From Obelidium mucronatum (Eukaryota > Chytridiomycota > Chytridiomycetes > Chytridiales > Chytriomycetaceae): a stretch of DNA of 54,846 nt. Shown piece after piece: positions 1 to 9,986 of the stretch; within the stretch, counting starts at the first letter, position 1, and each line of letters opens with the position of its first letter. The notes under the pieces are model-generated. The model searched no databases and had not been told where the DNA came from. It was given only the letters and a program-made list of their open reading frames with translations. The translations under genes were made by a program, and so were the position numbers. The DNA lies in the NCBI GenBank assembly GCA_025765595.1, contig JAIVFH010000184.1, positions 1 through 54,846 of the forward strand, given 5' to 3'.

Positions 1-250
1 GGCAGTGTAGTCTCTGTTCTTCAGAACTGCATGTATGGTGTGTTGTACACGTATACGCCAGAGATTTGAGACAAATGTTCGGGGAACTGCGAATGGAGCT
101 GCGGCGGCGCTTTCGCGGGTGTTTGGCTGTTTGGCTCCGTTATTGACTGGGTTGTTGTTGAATATTTCAATGAGTGTGCCGCTGTTTCTTGCGTCGGCTG
201 CGATTTTTTGGGGCGGGGCTGTGTATGCTGTTCTTGCCCTTGGAGACTAG
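1..250 (+). CDS. MFS (sugar-porter/SV2-type) transporter, C-terminal end
   Basis: This is the last 80 or so residues of a multi-pass transporter; the gene starts before the window. Frame 1 (bases 1-66) gives a membrane-like segment ending in YTPEI, and a second frame from base 65 gives FETNVRGTANG, a last hydrophobic helix (SVPLFLASAAIFWGGAVYAV) and the stop TAG at 248-250. Together these match the conserved YTPE-(V/I)-FPT-x-VRG loop of the major facilitator superfamily before the final helices. The two halves are in different frames. Two missing T in the run at 65-67 would restore the family motif, so I suspect a consensus deletion, although a recent pseudogene is possible. The substrate cannot be told from this fragment. 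Confidence 0.7.
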
Positions 251-514
251 AGGGCGGGATGTTTTGTGAAGTGGGTTAATGCCCTTTTCTTTTCAGTTTA
301 CTTTTTAGTCATTCTCATAAAAAAAATTGAACTCCAACGATGGGTTAGCTATAAACTGGATATATTCAAATATTTGGAGGTGTAGGTTTGATTTCGCGAT
401 CCTTGTTGCTTGTGCGATATGTAAGGCTTTGAAGCACAAAAATCGATCCGCCTGGTTGGAAAAGCGTGATGTACCGCATTTAAGGAACTATAAATATTTA
501 TTGCAGCTCCTTTA

Positions 515-2215
515 TCAGGTGTCTGCCGCTTCTTTTTTATCTTTCCACTGGGTAAAGTCCGCCTTCCACTTGAGCCGTTTGACCATTTTCACATGGGTCT
601 TTGACTTCAGGTGAATATCCCACTCACGGGCCCCATGAATCAGCTTCATTTCCCCGGTACCAGCAGCTGTACAAATCTCGCATTTTCGTGGTGCCCAATC
701 GGTTTGCTTCTTGCCAAGTGCAGTATGTTCATCGAGATTCAGCAATGTGGCTGTCAACGATGATGGCACATAATCAACCTTTCCAGAAAGGAACTGCTTG
801 CAAAGGGAAATACCCTGTTCTTGAACATTGACCTTCCATGAGCTAAGGTCTGGGGAATATTGTGTATCAGAGTGAAAATCAAGTGATGGCGAGATGAATT
901 TACCAGTGGCATCAAGGGCCCAAAATGCAACATTGGACTGCATATTCGGCTTTTTTGATTCATCTACACACTTTGGTCCCAATTTGTTCTTAATCCAACT
1001 GATTTGTCGACGAGCATATCGTCGAGTAGCGGCTTGCATGGATTCGACTGATTGCTTCTTTAACGAAGCTACATCTTCCGAGTCATTTGGTTTCTCTAAA
1101 TATGTAAGGTAACCATCGAACTCTTTGAAGCCTACGAAAGGACTTAGCAAAAAGCCCCACGAAAAAATTAAGAACACTTAACCTATTGTTTGCATGATTC
1201 CCCTTGTGTAGTCGATATCAATGATGCCATTGTTCGCCTCGCGAACGCGCTTTCGCATATCTTGGATTTCCGTGAACAGACCATTCTATCTTGCCCCAAT
1301 TAGCGGTTGGTTTTCGGAAAAAGAAATCGACGTCACTACCGAAATCATTGTGTCGACACGCGAATCAAGCCTCATATCTAGGGCTTTGTTTTCGGCCCAT
1401 AGCCAAAAGACACATGTTGTGAACCTCAAGCTGCCACCGCCATCTTCTTTTTGACGATTCAAAATGTCACTATGCCGTTCTCCACGAGTATAAAACACCT
1501 TGAATGCAAAATAGATATCTTGAGTTGAAAACCAAAAAACCATAATTCCGTGTATGTTTTACTTGCAGGCTTCTGCGAATCTTCCTCCAGTCCTTTGGAT
1601 GCCAACGTATGGCCATAGCAGGATCCACGTCAGCTAGAAGGCGGCCCAGCTCTAGCACAACAGCATCTTGTTCTGAATCAGGTTTATACTTAAACGATGA
1701 ATCCGAGTTTTGAAGAGCCGATGATATCTCGGCAGATAACTTTTGAGGAATAGAATCGTGAGCCACATCTTCGACATTAGAATCCACTTGTTGAACGTCA
1801 TCTTCAGAGGAAACCAAATGTGAATCCCACAAGACAGATTGAACGTAATAATGTGTTCCCCCGACGAGAATTGGGAGCTTTCCTCTGGAATGGATGTCTG
1901 CAATCTGTCATGGGGCAGTAAGGAAGCGCGAACTCGAACCTCTCTTGAACCAACCACTCGCAATGCATCCTTTTCAAATTTCAGCACAGAATAATCGTCC
2001 TGGTCTATTGGGTCGACGAAATCAAGAAGATGGTGTTTGACAAGAGCTTGTTCCTCTTTCGTGACCTTATTTGTGATCACATCCAGGCCCTTGTAGACCT
2101 GCATCGAATCCGCGTTGATGACTTCGCCATTCAGAGCGAGTGCCAGTTCAATTGCTAGATTTGACTTTCCAACGCCAGTTGTTCCCAGAACGGCGACTAC
2201 AGGAAGTGAGCTCAT
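515..2215 (-). CDS. MOD5: tRNA dimethylallyltransferase (tRNA isopentenyltransferase)
   Basis: The enzyme transfers an isopentenyl group from DMAPP to A37 of tRNAs reading UNN codons. Five exons (2215-1955, 1904-1563, 1498-1340, 1285-1183, 1131-515) join in frame to about 493 residues. The P-loop GTTGVGKSNLAIELA lies near the N-terminus, followed by INADSMQVYKGLDV, the VGGTHYYVQ segment, DPAMAIRWHPKDWRKIRRSL, the FWLWA segment, DYTRGIMQTIGFKEF and TRRYARRQISWIKNKL. A C-terminal C2H2 finger (CEIC...HLKSKTH) is typical of the eukaryotic branch. The first in-frame ATG is at 2215. Upstream the frame stays open for 36 basic, Ser-rich codons without an ATG (see findings). The gene is head-to-head with MLH1, 117 bp between start codons. 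Confidence 0.93.
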
Positions 2216-2332
2216 CGATGGCGCCGTATTCAAGCGGTTACGTGAGATGTTTGGGGAAAGAAAGGACGCGCTTAATCGACGAAGCGGCTGACTGAAGCGG
2301 AGTATGTTTTTTGCTTTATTCAAAAAGAAGAA
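2216..2332. promoter_or_regulatory. Shared intergenic promoter between MOD5 and MLH1
   Basis: These 117 bases lie between two divergent start codons and must hold both promoters and both 5' UTRs. I see no clear TATA box. The minus-strand reading contains the ATG-less, in-frame basic extension of MOD5, so much of this stretch may be transcribed from the MOD5 side. Assignment as promoter rests on position only. Confidence 0.5.
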
Positions 2333-5165
2333 ATGGAAGGAGGCGTTGCAACAATCCGAAAACTAAGCGAAACAGTTGTTAATCGAATCGCAGCTGGAGA
2401 GGTATTTGAACATGCGGGATTAATCCGTTGTCTGATAGCCTCGGACAGATCATTCAGCGGCCTGCGAACGGTAAACGGACCTATAACTTACTGGGACTCA
2501 ATACTTTGTAATCAGCAATTAAGGAGCTCATTGAAAACTCTCTTGATGCTGGAGCTACTTCGATTACGATTATGGCGAAAGATGGTGGTCTCAAAGTGCT
2601 GCAAATTCAGGTACAAGTTTTGCTGAAGCTCAGCTGAGTGATAACCTTCCCTCGAAGGACAACGGACATGGGATCAACAAGGATGATTTACCTTTAGTGT
2701 GCGAACGATTTGCGACAAGTAAGATACGAGAATTCGAGGACCTATCATCAATTGGAACGTATGGCTTTCGCGGAGAAGCTGTGAGTTCTGCAACGCGTCA
2801 GATTGATTTCTGAAAAACTTAATCTTATAGCTGGCAAGTATTAGCCACGTATCTCATGTGGCAATCACTACGAAAACGATAGATTCGAATTGTGCTTGGA
2901 AGTTTGTGTTGGCGTGGAGTCAGTTTGAAAACGCGGACTTATCGAGTTTCTATAGGGCGCATTATTCCGATGGTGTCATGGTTCCTGCCAAAGCTGGTGG
3001 ATCGGCAGATGCAAAACCAGTGGCCGGAAACGTTGGAACTCAGATTTTGGTGAGAACCATTCCTATTGCTCGTCACTTTTAACCTGTGCATTTATATCAG
3101 ATCGAAGACCTGTTTTTTAATGTCCCAATACGAAAGAAGGCGTTGAAAAATGTTGCCGACGAGTATAATCGAATTGTTGACATAGTCAGTAGATACGCCA
3201 TTCACAACAGCTCAGTTTCATTCACATGCAAAAAGGTATTATAATCAGCAGAAAATCAGTATACTGAATGCGTTTCAGATTGGAACAAACTCGGCCGACT
3301 TTCGATCTAATCATGGAACGACAAGAGATATTATTCGGCAAGTTTATGGGCCCGCTGTTGCAAAAGAGTTGATTGAAATCAAGCACACGGACGCCGAATT
3401 AGAATTTAAAATCGATGCAGTCGTGTCAAATGCCAATTACAACATGAAGAAGATGGTCTTTCTGCTGTTCATCAACCGTAAGTTGGACCTGTATTAGCAC
3501 AAAGTTGCAAAACGTTTTAAACGCGAATGGAAAAAATAGATCGTTCAGTAGATTCATCAAACATCAAACGCGCTCTAGAATCATTATATTCGGCGTACTT
3601 GCCAAAAAACTCCCATGCCTTTTGTTATATTTCGTTAGAAATGAAGCCACAGAATTTGGACGTCAATGTGCATCCGACGAAGAAGGTATTGCAATACCAT
3701 ACCAATATTTTGAGAAGGTAACATGTACTTTCCAGGAAGTCATGTTCATCAATGAAGAAAAAATCATTGAATCATTGGTTAACACCATCAAGGAAAAACT
3801 TGCTGGCGTTAATGACTCAAGAATGTTTAAACCTGCAGTTGAGCCCTTTTTGCGTTTGCTTTATTTTCTATTTGGCCTTAACAACTGTTGCACAGCAAAT
3901 TGTTACTACTTCTGTAAAACTCACACAGCCAACGCTATATCCGATTTCCGCAGATACTCCAAAGCCAAAGCCAAACACACCTGTCGCGACCTACCGAAAG
4001 GAGCATGAAATGGTCAGAACCGACAGCCGATTACAAACTTTAGACGCCTTCATCAAATCGAACCCCACATTCAGCAAACCAAAATCTTCAGAATCAAATC
4101 CAATGGTCGTAGACGCGGGAGCCCAAGATTCCAATGCGAATGATCCAGCTGTTGCACCAGCAGTCCCAGCACCTCCAGCACCAGCGCAACAAATGATGGA
4201 AATTGAATCTGTATCGTCAGATAAACCAGAGCCAACTCGAAATCAGCTAGTTGATGTTCGACTTACCAGTGTTTTAACTTTGCGGGAGAGGGTTCAGAAG
4301 GAAGCCCATACAGGAATGACCGATTATTCAGAAATCATACGATTGTTGGTCCTGTTGATGATCGATGGATGTTGCTTCAATATCAGACGAAGCTGTATAT
4401 TATCGATGTCGAGGATGTTTCGTGAGTTGGTTTTCATTCGCGTTTGCTGTACACACACTTGACAAAAACTCTTTCTAGGCGGGAATTCTTTTACCAGCTT
4501 GCACTTCATGGATTCTCAAATTTTGGTTACTTGCATCTGTCAATGCCTGTCTCAATCTATGGGCTCGTGGTCATGGCCTTGGATATGGAAGCTTCGATAA
4601 ATCCAACAGCAGCTGAAACTCTGCAGGACTTTGACGCCATTGCAAAGAACATCGTTCAAATGTTTATTGACCGCAGAGAAATGCTTCAGGAGTATTTTTC
4701 AATGGTTGTTTTGGATGATGGGACATTGCTGTCTCTCCCAGTGTTGTTGAAGGGGTATGAGCCGAACTTGGGAAAACTACCTTTGTTTTTGATTCGATTG
4801 GGTACTGAGGTATTGTTTTCGTGTTTTGCGCGTAGCAACTTCGATTGTTATTCATTGTGAGAATTCGACAGGCCGATTGGGAGTCTGAAGAAGGATGTTT
4901 TGATTCCTTTGCTCGGGAGCTGGGTATCTTTTATGCCTGTGAGCCTCCCTACAACGAAGAAGCCAAGACTCCAACTGATTCATCTCAAGACAAGGACGGA
5001 AAGAAGGACTCACAAGAACTTGCGTCTTACAAGTGGATTGTTGAGCACGTTGTTTTCAAAGGGATGCGGCAATGGTATTTGCCTTCCAAAGGACTTGCTA
5101 AAAACGAGAGCGTTGTTCAAGTTGTGGATTTACCGGACTTGTATAAAGTTTTTGAGAGGTGTTGA
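2333..5165 (+). CDS. MLH1: DNA mismatch repair protein MLH1 (MutL homolog)
   Basis: MutL-type GHKL ATPase that pairs with PMS1-like partners after MutS binds a mismatch. Thirteen exons can be traced. The ATPase motifs are present: [11 protein letters not shown], then [21 protein letters not shown] (with the catalytic Glu and Mg-binding Asn), DNGHGI and GFRGEALASISHV, then FINHR and the NVHPTKK segment of the transducer domain. A Pro/Ala-rich linker follows, then the MLH1-specific C-terminal domain ending in the near-invariant FERC at the stop (5163-5165). Start is the ATG at 2333. Within exon 11, around 4303-4333, the frame must slip by one missing base to pass from [15 protein letters not shown] to [12 protein letters not shown]. 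Both sides align with MLH1, so this is a sequence error or a recent lesion. Confidence 0.93.
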
Positions 5166-5235
5166 ACACCTGTTTCTTCGGGGAATGCTGACTGCATCGA
5201 GACTTTTCACTTCAACATGAGTTTCATTAATAAAC

Positions 5236-5540
5236 ATGTCAGAACCGACTTACCCGCAAGCACCACTTGTCGCTGCTGCTATAACTATCTTTATCGCATC
5301 TGTTGCGGGCGTTATACCTCGGCTTGGTTCAGGCAGAGCATTTGGAATTGCGATAGAACGAGCTGAAAAGTATCCTGAATAAATGTGACCAAAATGTACA
5401 TTCTCTATGACCTTTTGGATGGTTGGTGGTAAAAAACCACAACAAGCTGATCACAGCTGAATGAACGTATCGAGAATATCAATCTTGAAGACCAGGCAGA
5501 AAAGCTCCTGGCTAAATGCAACAAAGAAATCCAAGCCTAA
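5236..5540 (+). CDS. Small single-span membrane protein, unrecognised
   Basis: An ATG at 5236 opens a short frame with one hydrophobic segment (PLVAAAITIFIASVAGVIP) followed by a basic stretch. Unspliced it stops at 5380 (47 residues). A likely second exon (5457-5540, after an acceptor ending in CACAG) encodes a charged, helical tail (LNERIENINLEDQAEKLLAK...) and ends in TAA. The nearest donor (GTATCC at 5370) leaves the exons out of phase by one base. A lost G in AAAGG/GTATCC would fix this and give about 71 residues. Size and shape resemble small mitochondrial inner-membrane subunits, but I do not recognise the family. It lies 70 bp after MLH1 on the same strand. Confidence 0.4.
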
Positions 5541-5583
5541 CCAAGTGCCACTGTCAAACAATGAAGATACAGGTCATGAAACC

Positions 5584-5590
<7 letters not shown>

Positions 5591-5630
<40 letters not shown>
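5591..5630 (+). repeat. Poly(A) tract, 40 bases
   Basis: An uninterrupted run of A immediately upstream of the deacetylase start at 5666. It could be a homopolymer microsatellite, the tail of an old retro-inserted sequence, or a promoter-proximal nucleosome-excluding dA:dT tract. No target-site duplication is obvious around it. Confidence 0.9.
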
Positions 5631-5632
<2 letters not shown>

Positions 5633-5665
5633 AATTGATTTTCGCAAAGAACCGCGAAGTGGAGA

Positions 5666-7860
5666 ATGAGTGCGGTCGTAATTGAATCTGAACCAGACGT
5701 TATTGCCATCCCAAAGACGTTGCTTGTATTCGACTACAAGATGGTGGGCCACGCAATGTTGAATGTAAGCCCAATCCCCAATCCCAACTACACCCCAACT
5801 CATTATATGCAAAAAAACACGGTCAGAACCCATCTGCCAACCATCCGGAATCACCGGCTCGCTTTCAAGAGCCCCTGAAGAAGCTTCAGGAATACGATCT
5901 CTTGAAAAAGTGTAGAGTAGTCTCAAAACTAAAACCAGCAACTCGCTCCAACATTCTCCTCGTACACACGGAGCGACTCGTGAACCAACTAGAACAATCA
6001 GAAAGTAAGTAGCATTGGCAAGTAAAAGCGAAGATACTTTCTCTCTAATGGAGGGTACCGACATAGAAATGAGCCCTGAAGAACTCCAAAGCTTGTGCGC
6101 ACAAAGCGCCAACGACGATTTATTCTTTACAAAGGAAACATCTGAATGCGCAAAAATATCCTGCGCCGCCGTGATTAAAGCGACGCAAAGAGTGGTTCTT
6201 GGAAAATCAGCAAACGCGTTTGCCCTCGTCCGACCTCCGGGACATCATGCTGAACCGGATCGAAGCATGGGATATTGCCACATTAATAACGTTGCAGTAG
6301 CGGTTCAAGTAATGCTGCAGAAGAAGCAAATCAAGCGGTGCTTGATTGTCGATTGGGATGTACATCATGGAAATGGGACACAGAAACACTTTTGGAATGA
6401 TCCGAATGTCTTGTATTTTTCAATACATCGGCATGATATGGGCGGGTTTTATCCTTACAAATCCGATGCAGACTTTGATCAAGTGGGTGGTCCTGCTGCA
6501 CTTGGAAAGACTGTGAATGTTCCATGGCCAAGTGGAAGTTTTGATGATGACGATTATCTAGAAGTCTTTGACAAACTATTGCTACCAATCGCGTATGAAT
6601 TTAAGCCGGACATTGTTGTGGTCTCTTGTGGGTTTGATGCTGGGGTAAATGATGCTGGAAGCTGTCTTGTAACTCCGACTGGTTTTGCACAAATGACAAG
6701 GCAACTGATGGATCCTAAATTGGCGAATGGAAAACTTGTTCTCGCACTTGAGGTGATATTTTCGCTTCTTCGTTGGAATATTGGCGGGTTTTTGATGGGT
6801 TCGCAATTTGAAACAGGGAGGAATTGAGCTCAAACACATGTCTGAGTGTGTCGCGGCATGTGTGAGAGCGTTACTGCAAGAAAAAATCAAAAAGAAAGGA
6901 AGAATACAAGTTTCAAAGGATGCAATGTCGACAATAGAAAAAGTCATGACAGTTCAACGGCGGCATTGGAAATGCATTGAAGAGAAAGCGACGCGTATGA
7001 ACCTGGACACTATTATTTCCGTGACAGAACAACTATCAAAACACGAATCGCTCAGTTTCGATGCTTTGGATGCTTTCCATTTTTATCGTCGATGTCGTTG
7101 GATTTCAGATTTCGGGCTCCTGACGCTCGACACTGCTGGCTGCTCTGGATATGAAATCTTAGCCTCTCCAAACTTTCAAGATGAGTCTGATATGGTTCAC
7201 ATCTTTTTGCTGGATCGTCCTTTTGCAATGTTCAATCAGACTAGAATTGTAACATTAACTTTTTTTATCCCGCCTCATTATAAAATCCGTTAATTGCTAA
7301 CAATTCAGTTGTTTTTTTACTGTTAGGTTTGTGGGGCAGTTCCCTACATTGACAAGTTGTCCATGGAATATTCGCGGTTCGTCATTTTGGAGTTTAATTC
7401 AGAGTTCATTGGCGAAGAGTTGGATAAAGTCGAAATCAAGTTGTGGGAAATCATAGAGACGAAGCTGTAAGTTATGTGTTTGCTCTCGCGATTAATTAAA
7501 AAGGAAATTAGAGTAAGCACCAAAAAGATAGCAATCATCAGCTCGGGGTCAAAAGCCACCAAACTTACGGCAATTCTTCTCGAACATGCCAATAGGATTT
7601 CTCCTGGCCACAAGATTCGATGTGTAACAATGTTTGGATACGGATATATTCCAAATGTGCAAATCGCTCCGTCTATAAACTTAAGGCAGCCCAACATTTA
7701 TGTTCTTTGTGGTGGAAGTGATTTGAAAGAGTCGATTGTTGCAGATCGTCAGAGAGCAAATCTTGGAGAGGTGTTTTGCTTCGATGAGCATGCAACGTCC
7801 TTGGCACAACTGATGATAAACAAATTTGAAGAGGTGTTTACATTTGAGTCCGTTGATTAA
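5666..7860 (+). CDS. Class II (HDA1/Clr3-type) histone deacetylase
   Basis: Arginase-fold deacetylase of about 638 residues in six exons (5666-5764, 5827-6004, 6034-6752, 6817-7248, 7327-7466, 7512-7860). Family motifs: NPSANHPESPARF near the N-terminus, MSPEELQ, RPPGHHAEPDRSMGYCHINN, VDWDVHHGNGTQ (zinc Asp and His) and SCGFDAGVND (second zinc Asp). A C-terminal domain of about 300 residues follows, as in HDA1 proteins that carry an Arb2-like region. Two oddities: the position of the catalytic Tyr (EGGY in fungal HDA1) reads EGGI at 6817, and the second intron would be only 29 nt if the frame is kept. The first suggests weak or no classical deacetylase activity. ATG at 5666 is the first in frame and gives the expected N-terminus. 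Confidence 0.88.
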
Positions 7861-7939
7861 TAAAACCCTGTAGCATTTCTATAAACTCTCTTCGGAACAC
7901 ATAAGATCCAAATTTAAGATTGATTTTTATTATTATAAA

Positions 7940-9683
7940 TCAAAGCATGTGTTTGAATAAAGTGTAACCTCCCGTCAGGTTCTTGGCGTCAAAGCCATTT
8001 TGTTTCAAGATTCTCGTTGCGTAGTAGCCACGTTGACCCACGGCACAATACACTTCCACTGGCTTGGTCTTGTCAATCTCGCCCATTCTGCCTCTCAGCT
8101 CATTCAATGGAATATTGATTGATCCAGGCACGCAACCAGAGGCTGCGATTTCATCAGCATCACGAACATCCAATACTTGAGTATGGGTGGAAACTTGCTT
8201 TTCAGCAACATCACTCCATCTCACTACAGGTGAGTATCCATTCAATGAGTTCGTGGCAATCATTCCAGCAAGGTTGATGGGGTCCTTGGCGGCTCCGAAC
8301 TGAGGAGCGTAGCACAACTCCGTCTCTGCCAAGTCATCCACAGTCAGGCCACCTTGGATAGCAACAGACACTACATCAATTCTCTTATCAACGCCGTCAT
8401 GGCCGGATGCTTGAGCACCAAGGACTTTACGCGTAGTTGGATCAAACAATACCTTGATGGCAATCTTTTGAGCTCCAGGGTAGTACGAAACATGGTTGAA
8501 GGGATACAAATGGACTTTTTCGTATGGCATGTTCCAACGTTTGAGGGTCTTTTCAGAAGCACCCGTTGCTGCGAGTACCGTCTCAAACACTTTGCAGATA
8601 CTTGTGCCTTGAACTCCGCGGTATTTTGAGGTTCCTGGATTTATGATATTATCGGCAGCTACACGCGCTTGCCTGTTTGCTGGATTAGCAAGCGCAACGA
8701 TTGTTGACTGGCCAGTGACAAAGTCTTTGGTCTCCACAGCGTCCCCCACGGCAAAGATGGACGGGTCGGAAGTGCGCATATATTCATCGGTAATAATTCC
8801 TCCCAGTTTTCCAATTGAAAGACCTGCTTCTTTTGCGAGAGTGATCTCTGGGCGTACCCCAATAGCCAAGATGACCATATCGCAAGAAACTGAAGCGGTT
8901 GCACCGTCGTCTAGCTCAACTTGAATCTTTCCGGTAGTAGCATCTTCAGTAAATCCAGTCACGCCATGATTAAAATGAACTTGAACGCCCTTGGCAGCCA
9001 AGTTTGCCTCGGCATCAGTGACCATTTCGGAATCAAATACAGGCATAATATGAGGGCCCCTGCGTAGAAGCATGAATTAAATTGTGATTTCTCTTGCACG
9101 TTAAGAAGACTCATAAATGTACCCACTTTTCAATCATGTCGACTTTAATTCCGCGGTGCACCAAGTTCTCGGCCATTTCCAGACCAATAAAGCCGCAGCC
9201 GACAATGACGGCGTTCTTGACGTTCTTTGCGACAATAAAGTCGCGGATGGTGTCGCTGTCGACGACGCTGCGGACTGTGAATATTCCGGGGACCGAGTCT
9301 ATTCCCCTGACGGTCGGCGGACGGATCGGAACGCTGCCGGCGGCCAGAAGCAGGAAGTCGTACGGCACTTCGGCGGTGGCGCGCGTGGCGACGTCGCGCA
9401 CGAGGACGCGCTTGGCGGCGCGGTCGACGGCGACGACTTCGTGCAGCGGCGACACGGCTACGGCGAAGCGCGCGGCGAAGGACGCGGCCGTCGCGAGCAG
9501 CAGGCTCTGCTGCGCGCCGATCACGCCGCCGACGTAGTACGGCAGTCCGCAGTTCGCGAACGACACGTGCGGCCCGCGCTCAAACACTGTGATCTGCGCC
9601 GCCTCGCTCAGCCGCCGCAGCCGCGTCGCCGCCGTCGCGCCGCCCGCCACGCCGCCGACAATCACGATCTTGGGCGCTTGCAT
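7940..9683 (-). CDS. CoA-disulfide reductase / NADH oxidase with C-terminal rhodanese domain
   Basis: FAD- and NAD(P)H-dependent oxidoreductase, about 558 residues in two exons (9683-9127, 9059-7940; 67-nt intron). The N-terminal FAD motif is IVIVGGVAGGATAATRLRRL. The single redox Cys45 sits in SFANCGLPYYVGG, the signature of CoA-disulfide reductase and not the CxxxxC of glutathione reductase. A second Rossmann motif is VIVGCGFIGLEMAENL, and IFAVGDAVE closes the FAD site. The last ~100 residues form a rhodanese domain with active loop CAVGQRGY. This architecture (CoADR-Rhd) is mainly bacterial and links thiol or polysulfide redox to NADH. The intron shows it is a resident nuclear gene, so acquisition by transfer would be old. 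Exon 1 is markedly GC-rich, exon 2 is not. Confidence 0.92.
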
Positions 9684-9986
9684 GTTGTTTTGTTGCTGTT
9701 TTTTTGGTTCTTTTGTTTTTGATTCTTGGCGGGTTTTTGTGGGGGGCTTTTTATTCGCAGAGGGTGACTCACCATCAACAAGCTGAATAAGAAAATGTTG
9801 AATAAGTCGAAAACTGCTTGGTCCAACTTACCAGTCACAGAATTCATCAATCAATGAACAATCAAAGGAACAGAAATCACTTGTTTATCCTATTTTTATA
9901 TACATTTGAAGTATACGCCAAGAAAAAAAAAGTCCGAAATAAAGGAAAAGAAAGAAGAAGGAAAGTTAGAAACCCGTCACAATATT
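9684..9986. other. Intergenic, no gene seen
   Basis: This lies upstream of the CoA-disulfide reductase and downstream of the hydrolase stop, both on the minus strand. It is AT-rich with a purine-rich stretch near 9920-9965. Short open frames here show no recognisable product. Confidence 0.6.

Noticed and set aside
1652..2323. MOD5 starting at 2323
   Set aside because: The codon there is TTG, not ATG. The first ATG is at 2215; the extension is kept only as a hypothesis.
9117..9722. Plus-strand frame of 201 codons over the CoA-disulfide reductase
   Set aside because: It arises from GC-rich codons of the minus-strand gene, which carries clear FAD and active-site motifs.
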